From: Pseudopelobacter sp964542535
GTDB taxonomy: Bacteria; Desulfobacterota; Desulfuromonadia; Geobacterales; Pseudopelobacteraceae
Assembly (NCBI GenBank): GCA_964542535.1
Contig: CAZIUE010000010.1
Coordinates: 62,001 to 126,000, forward strand
Length of the DNA: 64,000 bases
Direction: 5' to 3'
Part shown: piece after piece, positions 26,160-33,315 of the stretch
Position numbering within the stretch: position 1 is the first letter of the stretch
Layout of the letters: each line of letters begins with the position of its first letter
Program-made: the position numbers and the translations under genes
The notes under the pieces: generated by a model
What the model was told of the DNA's origin: nothing
Seen by the model: the letters and a program-made list of their open reading frames with translations, nothing else
Databases searched by the model: none

Positions 26160-26903
26160 ATGTCCCCACGACAGGAAGCTGAACTCATGGATGCCTGCCG
26201 CATCCTGTTTCCCACGGCCGCCGTGGGCAGGGAGTTTCTCTGCCGGATAGAACCGGAAGGGCTGAAGAGCGCCTATCGCAATCGCGTCTGGGAGTGCCAT
26301 CCCGACGCCTGCGGTGAAGACGCCGACCAGGCCCGCCGCACCGACCTGTTCCGCCGCTCGGTGGAAGCCTACAACCTGCTTGCCGAATATCTCAGGGGGC
26401 GTCAGCGGCCGCGCCTCCCCCTGCGCCGCGCCGCCCCCATCCGGAAGCCGGTCTTCCGGGTCGAGCCCATTGCCCCGCTTCCGGGGGAACAGTACTACCA
26501 GGGTCCCTTTCCCACCATCGAGCTGAAGCTGGGGCTCTACCTCTACTACTGTGGGGTGGTCTCCTACCAGGCGGTGGTGCGGGCCATGATCTGGCAGCGG
26601 GACCAGCGTCCCCCCCTGGGGGACTTTGCCCGGAGCTGGGGCTGGCTGGACGAGGCCGATGTGGCGGCGATCCTGGCCGCCACCGAGATCGTCGGCTCCT
26701 TCGGGGAGCGGGCCCTGGCACTGGGGCTCCTGACCCAGTCCCAGCTCAACCTGCTGCTGCTGCACCAGCGCTCCATGCAGCGGCAGTTGGGGTGCTATTT
26801 CGTGGAACAGGGCATGATGAGCGAGTTGACCCTCCGCCAGCACCTGCGCGGCCTGGCCCGCCACAACGCGCAGGTGAGGGAGTCGCGGCTGGCCGGTCGC
26901 TGA
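26160..26903 (+). CDS. J-domain protein with uncharacterised C-terminal region
   Basis: Residues about 8-70 form a J-domain: LKSAYRNRVWECHPDACG has the HPD motif that stimulates DnaK ATPase. The remaining ~175 residues are not a DnaJ zinc finger or substrate-binding domain; they contain LGLYLYYCGVVSYQAVVRAMIW and a FGERALALGLLTQSQLNLLLLHQR segment similar in flavour to the N-terminal domain of type II/IV secretion ATPases. It probably recruits DnaK to an unknown client. Confidence 0.75.
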   Translation: MSPRQEAELMDACRILFPTAAVGREFLCRIEPEGLKSAYRNRVWECHPDACGEDADQARRTDLFRRSVEAYNLLAEYLRGRQRPRLPLRRAAPIRKPVFRVEPIAPLPGEQYYQGPFPTIELKLGLYLYYCGVVSYQAVVRAMIWQRDQRPPLGDFARSWGWLDEADVAAILAATEIVGSFGERALALGLLTQSQLNLLLLHQRSMQRQLGCYFVEQGMMSELTLRQHLRGLARHNAQVRESRLAGR

Positions 26904-26947
26904 CGCCGCGCTCCGGTCTGGGGGATTGGGCCGTGTGCCGGGGAAGG

Positions 26948-27568
26948 TCAGGAATGTCTGCCCCTTGGGCGGGCACGGGGCAGCGACCAGTTGTGGCGCA
27001 CGGCCAGGAGCCGCAGGACGATGACGGTGAAGGCCGAGGCCAGCAGCGTCAGTGTGCGGGGAGCGCCGCCATGGTGCAGGATGGTCAGCAGCGCTCCTCC
27101 CGCCAGGCAGGCCGAGGCGTACACCTCCTTCTGGAGCACCATGGGGACCCGGTTGGAGAGCATGTCGCGGATCATGCCGCCGGCGGTGGCGGTCATGACG
27201 CCTGCCATGACCGAGCCGACGAAGCCGAAGTTGAACTCCAGGGCCTTGCCGGTGCCGATGACGACGAAGGTTCCCAGCCCGACCGCGTCGAAGAAGGTCA
27301 AGGGGTGGGTGAGCCGGCTCAAGGGACGGTGGAAGATGAACACCAGCAAGGAAACGGCGAGGGAGAGGTACAGGTAGGTCTCGTCCTTGAAGATGAAGGG
27401 GGGTATATCGCCCAGCAGCAGGTCACGCAGGGTGCCGCCGCCGGTGGCGGTCACCACCCCCAGCACCATGACGCCGAAGATATCCATGTCGCGGCGGATA
27501 CCGGCCAGGGCGCCCGAGGCGGCGAATGCGGCGGTTCCCAGAAGGTCGAGGGCATACAGCAGGTTCAT
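26948..27568 (-). CDS. TRIC/UPF0126-family membrane protein (YicG-like)
   Basis: Seven hydrophobic segments with duplicated glycine-rich motifs, ASGALAGIRRDMDIFGVMVLGVVTATGGGTLRD and GVMTATAGGMIRD, mark the TRIC channel family (trimeric intracellular cation channels). Bacterial members are proposed cation or glycine transporters. ATG 27568 begins the first membrane segment; an upstream start adds 18 polar residues. 206 residues is normal. Confidence 0.9.
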   Translation of the reverse strand: MNLLYALDLLGTAAFAASGALAGIRRDMDIFGVMVLGVVTATGGGTLRDLLLGDIPPFIFKDETYLYLSLAVSLLVFIFHRPLSRLTHPLTFFDAVGLGTFVVIGTGKALEFNFGFVGSVMAGVMTATAGGMIRDMLSNRVPMVLQKEVYASACLAGGALLTILHHGGAPRTLTLLASAFTVIVLRLLAVRHNWSLPRARPRGRHS

Positions 27569-27694
27569 GGCGTTCCGTTCTCCTGATGACAGTCTATCGT
27601 GCTCCCGGTCCACGGCAAACAACGGGAGACGTGTTCCGGCAGCGGCGCACTATAGCAGGAACGGATGCGGACATCCAGAAGGGATGGAGGACTC

Positions 27695-28843
27695 ATGCGT
27701 ATCATCGTAGCACCTGATTCGTACAAGGGGAGTCTGTCGGCAGTGGAAGTGGCCGATGCCATGGCGCGGGGGATCGCCTCCGTCCTTCCCGATGCAACGA
27801 TCGTCTCCCTGCCGGTTGCCGACGGCGGCGAGGGGACGGTGGAAGCCCTGGTGGCCGCTACCCACGGACGGTTTGTCACCCAGGAGGTGAGCGGTCCCCT
27901 GGGCGAGCCGGTCATGGCCCGCTGGGGGGTCCTGGGGGATGCGGCCACGGCGGTGATCGAGATGGCCGCTGCTTCGGGGCTCCCCCTGCTGCCGCCGGAA
28001 CGCAGAAATCCGCTTCTCACCAGCACCCGCGGCACGGGAGAGCTGATCAGGGCCGCCCTTGACGCCGGGCTGCGCCGCCTGATCATCGGCATCGGCGGCA
28101 GCGCCACCAATGACGGCGGCGCGGGGATGGCCCGGGCTCTGGGGGCGCGTTTCCTGGATGCCGGCGGGGCCGAGCTTCCCGAGGGAGGGGCGGCCTTGGC
28201 GCGGCTGGCGCGGGTGGATCTGAGCGGCCTTGATCCCCGTCTGGCCGACACCTGGATCCAGGTGGCCTGTGACGTGGGCAACCCGCTCTGCGGCGAAAAC
28301 GGGGCTTCGGTCGTCTACGGTCCCCAGAAGGGGGCCACGCCGGCGATGGTGCGGGAGCTGGACCGGGCCCTCGGCCATTACGCCCGGATCGTTGAGCAGA
28401 CCACCGGCCGGGTTGTAGCTTCGCAGGCAGGGAGCGGCGCTGCCGGAGGGCTGGGAGCCGGGCTGCGCTTCTTTACCCCGGCCCGTCTGCTTCCCGGGGT
28501 GAAGATCGTGCTGGACGCGGTTGGTTTCGAGGAGGCATTGCGGAACGCCGACCTGGTGATCACCGGCGAGGGGTGCAGCGACGCCCAGACCGCCCATGGC
28601 AAGACGCCGCTGGGGGTGGCACGGCTGGCCCGCAGGCAGGGCGTGCCGGTGATCTGTCTCTCGGGAGGGCTGGGAGCGGGCGCCGAGCAGTTGCTGGAGC
28701 AGGGGATTGACGCACTGTTGGGCATCGTCTCGTGTCCCATGCCGCTGGAGGATTGCATGGCCCGTGCCGCGGAGCTGGTGGAAGCAGCCACCAGCCGCAT
28801 CTGCCGTCTTCTGCGGGTGGGAGAGCGGCTCTGCCGGCCGTGA
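27695..28843 (+). CDS. Glycerate kinase (GarK/GlxK type)
   Basis: The opening IIVAPDSYKGSLSAVEVADAMARG, PVADGGEGTVEAL, the glycine-rich IIGIGGSATNDGGAGMA and GEGCSDAQTAHGKTP blocks identify this family, which phosphorylates D-glycerate (usually to 2-phosphoglycerate). 382 residues, normal length. ATG 27695 follows GGATGGAGGACTC. The next gene on the strand is a glycosyltransferase 67 bases on. Confidence 0.94.
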   Translation: MRIIVAPDSYKGSLSAVEVADAMARGIASVLPDATIVSLPVADGGEGTVEALVAATHGRFVTQEVSGPLGEPVMARWGVLGDAATAVIEMAAASGLPLLPPERRNPLLTSTRGTGELIRAALDAGLRRLIIGIGGSATNDGGAGMARALGARFLDAGGAELPEGGAALARLARVDLSGLDPRLADTWIQVACDVGNPLCGENGASVVYGPQKGATPAMVRELDRALGHYARIVEQTTGRVVASQAGSGAAGGLGAGLRFFTPARLLPGVKIVLDAVGFEEALRNADLVITGEGCSDAQTAHGKTPLGVARLARRQGVPVICLSGGLGAGAEQLLEQGIDALLGIVSCPMPLEDCMARAAELVEAATSRICRLLRVGERLCRP

Positions 28844-28910
28844 CCGGGCCGTCCGGCACGGGAACCGGCATTACCGGGGGCTCTGCCGCTGCGGAGAGCA
28901 TGGGGGCGGC

Positions 28911-29924
28911 ATGCGCGTAGCGCTCATCTCTCCCTACAGCCTCGGTCCCGTGCGGGGCAACATCGTCACGGTCCGGCGCATCGCCGCCCACCTGCCCGAG
29001 GCGGGCATCCAGGCCGACACGATCCCCCTGGACAGCCTGGGGCCGTCGGAACAGCTGGCGCTGCTGAAGCAGCGGCGGCCCCTGCTGCTGCACGCTTTCC
29101 ATGCCTACCATGGCGGTTCAGCCGCCCTCCGGCTTGCCGAGTCCCTGGACATCCCCTATCTGATCACCATCACCGGCAGCGACCTGTTCGATCCGCTCCT
29201 GCGCAATGATCCCGCCACCCGGCGGGCAATCCGCGGTGCCGCCGCAGTGACCTGCTTCGATGTGCTGGTGGCCCGCCGCCTGGTGGAGCTGATCCCCGAT
29301 TGCGCCGCAAAGGTTGCCCTGATACCCCAGGGGGTCGAACCCCTGCCGTGGGCGGAGCCCTTCCGGCGCGGCGCGGACGAATTCGTGGTCTTCCTGCCGG
29401 CTGCGCTGCGGCCGGTGAAGGGGGTGCTGGAGGCCCTGGATGCTTTGGCCCCCCTGGCCGGGGAGATTCCCCGGCTGCGTCTCCTGGTGGCCGGCGGCGC
29501 ACTCGACCCGGAGTATGCCCGCATCGTGGGAGAGCGGGCCGCCCATCTTGCCTGGGTGCGACTTCTGGGGGACGTTCCCTGGAGCAGCATGGGAGCGCTC
29601 TATACCGCTGCGGACCTGGTGTTGAACTGCTCGTTTTTCGAGGGGGGTATGGCCAACAGTCTCCTGGAGGCAATGGTCATGGCCAGGCCGGTTGCGGCGC
29701 GAGACGTACCGGGGAACCGTTCTCTGATCCGCCACGGCAGGAATGGCTGGCTCTTTGCCCATGACGAGGGGATGCGGGATCTGGTGCGCTCGCTGCTGCG
29801 CGAGCCGGACAGGGGACTCGGGGTGGCCCGCCAGGGGCGGGAAGACGTGCTCAGGCGCTGCTCCCCCGTCAGGGAGGCACGGCGCTACGCCCGGTTGTAC
29901 GGGCGCATCCTGGGAGAGACTTGA
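28911..29924 (+). CDS. Family 4 glycosyltransferase
   Basis: GT-B fold protein of 337 residues. The donor-sugar region reads CSFFEGGMANSLLEAM, an Ex8E spacing one residue longer than the usual Ex7E, followed by RPVAARDVPGNRSLIRHGRNGWLF, which resembles GLT1D1-like glycosyltransferases. The N-terminal LISPYSLGPVRGN is a normal acceptor-domain loop. Acceptor and product are unknown. ATG 28911 precedes the first strand directly. Confidence 0.87.
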   Translation: MRVALISPYSLGPVRGNIVTVRRIAAHLPEAGIQADTIPLDSLGPSEQLALLKQRRPLLLHAFHAYHGGSAALRLAESLDIPYLITITGSDLFDPLLRNDPATRRAIRGAAAVTCFDVLVARRLVELIPDCAAKVALIPQGVEPLPWAEPFRRGADEFVVFLPAALRPVKGVLEALDALAPLAGEIPRLRLLVAGGALDPEYARIVGERAAHLAWVRLLGDVPWSSMGALYTAADLVLNCSFFEGGMANSLLEAMVMARPVAARDVPGNRSLIRHGRNGWLFAHDEGMRDLVRSLLREPDRGLGVARQGREDVLRRCSPVREARRYARLYGRILGET

Positions 29925-29975
29925 GCCTGATTTCGGCGGTTGGGAACTGGCTGCATTCACGCGCGCTGCGGGAAA

Positions 29976-30003
29976 AAAATAAGGCCCGCGTCGCGCGCGG
30001 GCC
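29976..30003 (-). terminator. Minus-strand terminator hairpin
   Basis: GGCCCGCG (29983-29990) pairs with CGCGGGCC (29996-30003); reading on minus, the hairpin is followed by TTATTTTTTT. On plus no T-run follows, so it serves transcription arriving from 30300 or from within this gap. Confidence 0.8.
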
Positions 30004-30170
30004 TTCGGTCTGATGATTCCGTGTCCCTTAATCAAGGGTGGTTCCGGCGCCTGTCACGGTGCCGGACGGATTTTGCACGTTCCTATGGTGGTTCGGAGCA
30101 GCTTCTTCTATAGGGTGGCCCTCCTTTGTACCGTTGTTCCTGCGTCTCGGTAGCGCTACCTTGAGTAAAC
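29978..30170 (-). ncRNA. Candidate structured RNA in a 372-base gap (unassigned)
   Basis: The gap 29925-30296 has no reading frame but shows dense pairing on the minus strand: GGTAGCGCTACC, CCGGC...GCCGG, CCCTTGATTAAGGG nested inside CCGT...ACGG, and a terminator at its end. An inverted repeat (AACTATAGCC/GGGCTATAGTT, 30168-30229) lies at the presumed 5' end and includes a TATAGT that could be a -10 box. The length, near 190 bases, suits a small RNA or the 3' region of the dus transcript. I could not match it to 6S, SRP RNA, tmRNA or a known riboswitch. Confidence 0.3.
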
Positions 30171-30296
30171 TATAGCCGTGAAATCAGAAAAATACAGTCT
30201 GTTTTTTTGAAAAATATCGGGCTATAGTTGTCCGGTTGCCGCCAGGGGCGGTGCCGGGACGAGCCGGTGCCGCCCCCTTGTTGGTGGTTGCGTCTT

Positions 30297-30521
30297 TCAG
30301 CGCAGGGCGTCGAAGAGGTACTCCAGGCCGTTGACCTTGATCTCGTACACCGTGCGCAGCATGTCGCCCAGCTTCCCCGCGGGGAAGCCCTCCTGGGCGA
30401 ACCAGACCACATACCCCTCGGGCAGGTCGATCAGCCGGCGGCCGGCGTATTTTCCGAACGGCATGCGCATGGCGGCCAGTTCCAGCAGTTTGCGGTGGTC
30501 GAAGCCGGGGACGGTCTCCAT
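30297..30521 (-). CDS. DUF3820 family protein
   Basis: The 74-residue protein has the family core MRMPFGKYAGRRLIDLPEGYVVWF, seen also in exonuclease X-associated small proteins. No catalytic residues are evident; possibly a nucleic-acid-binding accessory domain. It starts three bases after the dus stop, so it is co-transcribed. Confidence 0.88.
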   Translation of the reverse strand: METVPGFDHRKLLELAAMRMPFGKYAGRRLIDLPEGYVVWFAQEGFPAGKLGDMLRTVYEIKVNGLEYLFDALR

Positions 30522-30524
30522 GGT

Positions 30525-31550
30525 TCAGGCCAACCCTGCCAGCCGGTCCCTGAACATTTCGATACAGCGGACCTTTTTCAGATGCTGGAAGTCCTTTTCA
30601 AAGGTGGGGTCGTTGATGGTGCCGACGATCTCCTTGATTTTGGCAAGGATCTGGGCTTCGCCGCAGAACAGCCCCTGGTAGCGGGTCAGCAGCTCGCCCA
30701 GGTAGCGGGAGAGCATGGCCGCCCGCTCCTGGCGGTCGGGGCAGGCTGGGGCCAGCCCGCGCAGGCGCTGGAACAGCAGGGGGTCGGATATGGCTCCCCG
30801 TCCCAGCATCAGCCCGGCGGCGCCGGTTTCCCGCAGCACGTGACGGCCCGTGGCCGTATCGCGGATGTCACCGTTGGCGATAACCGGCAGGCTGCTTGTG
30901 CACACCACTTCGGCCGTGATACGGTGGTCGGCGAGACCGGCATACTTCTGCAGTACCGTGCGGGGGTGCAGCACCAGAAAATCCACCCCTGAGGACTCGA
31001 ACAGCGGCAGCAGCTGAAATATCTGGCGTGGGTCCTCGTAACCGGAGCGCAGCTTGACGGAGAAACTCCCCCTGATGGCCCTGCGCAGGGCGGGGATGAC
31101 TTCCCGCAGCTCCCGGGGCTCGCGCAGCATGCCGCCACCGGTCAGGGCCGAGTTCATACGGCCGAAGGGACAGCCCATGTTCAGGTTGATGTGCGTTGCT
31201 CCCGCATCCAGGGCTGCCTGACTGGCCGAGACGAGCGCTTCTCTGCCGTGGCCGATCAGCTGCACCACCAGGGGGACATCGGCGTTGCCTGAGCCCGCTT
31301 CTGCCAGATCGACGGCGGAGAGTCGTTTGCGGGCGGAGCCCGGTTTGACGCGCATGAATTCGGTGAAGACCACGTCCGGCCGGACCCAATCGATGAACAG
31401 GGAGCGCAGGGCGCCGTTGGTCACCCCCTGCATGGGGGCGAGCATGAGCGGAGTGGTGCCCTGGTTCCAGGGGAGCGGCCCGGTTTGCGGTGCCCTGGGC
31501 GCGACGATCGGTTCGGTGGGGGGAAAAACGGCGGTGGAGAATGGGGTCAT
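30525..31550 (-). CDS. tRNA-dihydrouridine synthase family protein
   Basis: Dus enzymes reduce uridines in tRNA with FMN. Seen here: the FMN-barrel start LMLAPMQGVTNGALR, the catalytic cysteine in NMGCPFGRMNSALTGGGML, KLRSGYED, VLHPRT, and GDIRD plus the phosphate-binding GAAGLMLGRGA. The protein is 341 residues; the first 30 are likely not part of the barrel and the true start could be internal. Which tRNA position it modifies is not readable from sequence. Confidence 0.9.
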   Translation of the reverse strand: MTPFSTAVFPPTEPIVAPRAPQTGPLPWNQGTTPLMLAPMQGVTNGALRSLFIDWVRPDVVFTEFMRVKPGSARKRLSAVDLAEAGSGNADVPLVVQLIGHGREALVSASQAALDAGATHINLNMGCPFGRMNSALTGGGMLREPRELREVIPALRRAIRGSFSVKLRSGYEDPRQIFQLLPLFESSGVDFLVLHPRTVLQKYAGLADHRITAEVVCTSSLPVIANGDIRDTATGRHVLRETGAAGLMLGRGAISDPLLFQRLRGLAPACPDRQERAAMLSRYLGELLTRYQGLFCGEAQILAKIKEIVGTINDPTFEKDFQHLKKVRCIEMFRDRLAGLA

Positions 31551-31570
31551 GGGATGATGGCGCGGGGGCG

Positions 31571-31610
31571 AAAAAAACGGCGACTGCCGGAAAGTGTCCC
31601 GGAAGCCGCC
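31571..31610 (-). terminator. Terminator of the FKBP gene
   Basis: A long stem (31579-31590 with 31599-31610, one G-U pair and one bulge) is followed on minus by seven T (31571-31577). It is 32 bases after the stop. Confidence 0.85.
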
Positions 31611-31641
31611 TCTGGTGTCGCTGGTCCCTGGGAGAACGGTC

Positions 31642-32109
31642 CTAGATGATTTCCACCAGCTCGATTTCGAAGCTCAGGTCCTCGCCTGCCAGGGGGTGGT
31701 TGGAGTCGAAGGTGACGCTGTCGGAGGTTACCTCCACCACGGTCACATCCACCTCTTCGTCGTTGTCGTTGGCCAGCGTGTAGGCGTCGCCAACTTCGGG
31801 CTGGAGGTCCTCGGGGATCTCGCTCCGCTTGGCGGTAAAGACCTTTTCCTGGTCGTAGTCGCCGAAGGCGTCCGCCGAAGGGATCATCACTTTCTTCTTC
31901 TCGCCCACAGCCATGCCCACCAGGGCCTGCTCGATCTCGGGGAAGAATTCACCTGAGCCGATGGTGAGTTCCATCGGGCCCGGTTCCCCCTCGCAGCCGC
32001 ATTCTTCGTCTTCGCAGAAATCCTCGTAGGTGGAGTCGAAAACAGTGCCGTCTTCCAGGGTGGCGCTGTAGTGGAATTTTACCTTGTCGCCGTGCTGAGC
32101 CTGTGCCAT
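31642..32109 (-). CDS. FKBP-type peptidyl-prolyl isomerase (SlyD-like)
   Basis: The 155-residue protein starts KVKFHYSATLEDGTVFDST and has the FKBP core GEFFPEIEQALVGMAVGEKKKVMIP followed by the insert-in-flap domain (DAFGDYDQEKVFTAKRSEIPEDLQPEVG), as in SlyD. Unusual is a loop of acidic residues and cysteines, FCEDEECGCEGE (about residues 31-42), between the first strands, which could bind metal. ATG 32109 with AAAGG upstream; the next gene is divergent. Confidence 0.92.
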   Translation of the reverse strand: MAQAQHGDKVKFHYSATLEDGTVFDSTYEDFCEDEECGCEGEPGPMELTIGSGEFFPEIEQALVGMAVGEKKKVMIPSADAFGDYDQEKVFTAKRSEIPEDLQPEVGDAYTLANDNDEEVDVTVVEVTSDSVTFDSNHPLAGEDLSFEIELVEII

Positions 32110-32307
32110 TGTCGTGCCTTTCAGAATGATATGGGGTTGTCGCCGTTGCTGGTGCGTGACCAACAATACGGGAAAAAACCGCCCCCAGTCTACAAAAAAC
32201 TTTACGGCACGGCGTTTTTCGCGCCGTGCGCCGGACAAGCTCCCGGATTGCCGGGAGCCCGGGGTGCCTCGCAGCGTCAGGGGCGCGGCAGGGAGGAGGC
32301 AGGTCGC

Positions 32308-33069
32308 GTGAACACCGTCCATGATGCGTCCTATGAGAGCGCTGGCCTGGCGTCCCAGTACTGCCATGCCCATTACGGTGAGGAGTACTTCGGCGTGCCC
32401 AACGCGCCCGCGGCCTGCGCCGGGATCTGTCTGGAACTGACTCGGAAGCGTTGCCGGGGACATGCCCTGGATCTGGGCTGTTCCCTGGGAAGGAGTTCCT
32501 TCGAACTGGCCCGGGGAGGGTTCCGGCAGGTCACGGGGGTCGACTTCTCCCACAACTTCTGCCGGCTGGCCAACCGGCTGCGGGAGGAGGGGCGGCTCTG
32601 CTACGAGCTCCCCGAGGAGGGGGACATCGTCTCCCGGAGGGAGGTGAGCCTGGCGGGGTTGGGACTGGAGCAGGTCCGTGGGCGGGTGACCTTCCGGCAG
32701 GGGGACGCCTGCGATCTGCCGGCGTCGTTGAATGGCTTTGACCTGGTGCTGGCGGCCAACCTGATCGACCGGCTGCATTCGCCGCGGCGGTTCCTGGCAA
32801 CGATCCACGAACGGATCACCCGGGGCGGCATGCTGGTGATCAGCTCCCCCTACAGCTGGCAGGAGCGGTATACCAGCCGGGACGAGTGGCTGGGGGGGTA
32901 CCACCGGCAGGATGAGGAGCCGGTCTGGAGCCTGGATGGCCTCGGGGAGGTGCTGAAGCCCCGCTTCAGGCTCGTGGGTGAACCCCGCCAGCTTCCCTTC
33001 GTAATCAGGGAGACGCGGCGCACGTTCCAGCACAGCATTGCCGAGCTGACCGCCTGGGAGTTGTTGTAG
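32308..33069 (+). CDS. Stand-alone OvoA C-terminal-like SAM methyltransferase
   Basis: The class I methyltransferase motif HALDLGCSLGRSSFELA and phrases such as GVDFSHNFCRLANRL, GDACDLPASLNGFDLVLAANLIDRL, VISSPYSW and PFVIRETRRTFQHSI follow the OvoA C-terminal domain family, which N1-methylates 4-mercaptohistidine in ovothiol synthesis. The OvoA N-terminal sulfoxide synthase is not in this protein or its neighbours, so either the partner is elsewhere or the substrate differs. GTG 32308 has GGGAGGAGG 8 bases before it and gives 253 residues. Confidence 0.8.
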   Translation: MNTVHDASYESAGLASQYCHAHYGEEYFGVPNAPAACAGICLELTRKRCRGHALDLGCSLGRSSFELARGGFRQVTGVDFSHNFCRLANRLREEGRLCYELPEEGDIVSRREVSLAGLGLEQVRGRVTFRQGDACDLPASLNGFDLVLAANLIDRLHSPRRFLATIHERITRGGMLVISSPYSWQERYTSRDEWLGGYHRQDEEPVWSLDGLGEVLKPRFRLVGEPRQLPFVIRETRRTFQHSIAELTAWELL

Positions 33070-33096
33070 GTCAGAACAAACGGGAGGAAACCTACC

Positions 33097-33300
33097 ATGG
33101 AAGAACGCATCACCGAACTGGAGCTGCGGTTCATGCAGCAGGAACACACCATCCAGGAACTGAACGAGACCGTGTTCCGTCAGGAACAGGCCATCAGCCG
33201 CCTGGAACGCCGGTTGCGGCTGATGGGCGAGCAGCTGCGCGCCTTCGCTCCCTCGTCGATCATCGATCCGGACGACGACGAGCGGCCGCCGCACTACTGA
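33097..33300 (+). CDS. slyX: SlyX family protein
   Basis: 67 residues of coiled coil with a SlyX-like heptad (ITELELRFMQQEHTIQELNETVFRQEQAI) and the C-terminal PPHY ending typical of the family. Start follows GGGAGGAAACC. Function not established. It is convergent with the hybrid kinase gene 15 bases away. Confidence 0.9.
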   Translation: MEERITELELRFMQQEHTIQELNETVFRQEQAISRLERRLRLMGEQLRAFAPSSIIDPDDDERPPHY

Positions 33301-33315
33301 GAATTCCCGGTCAGC

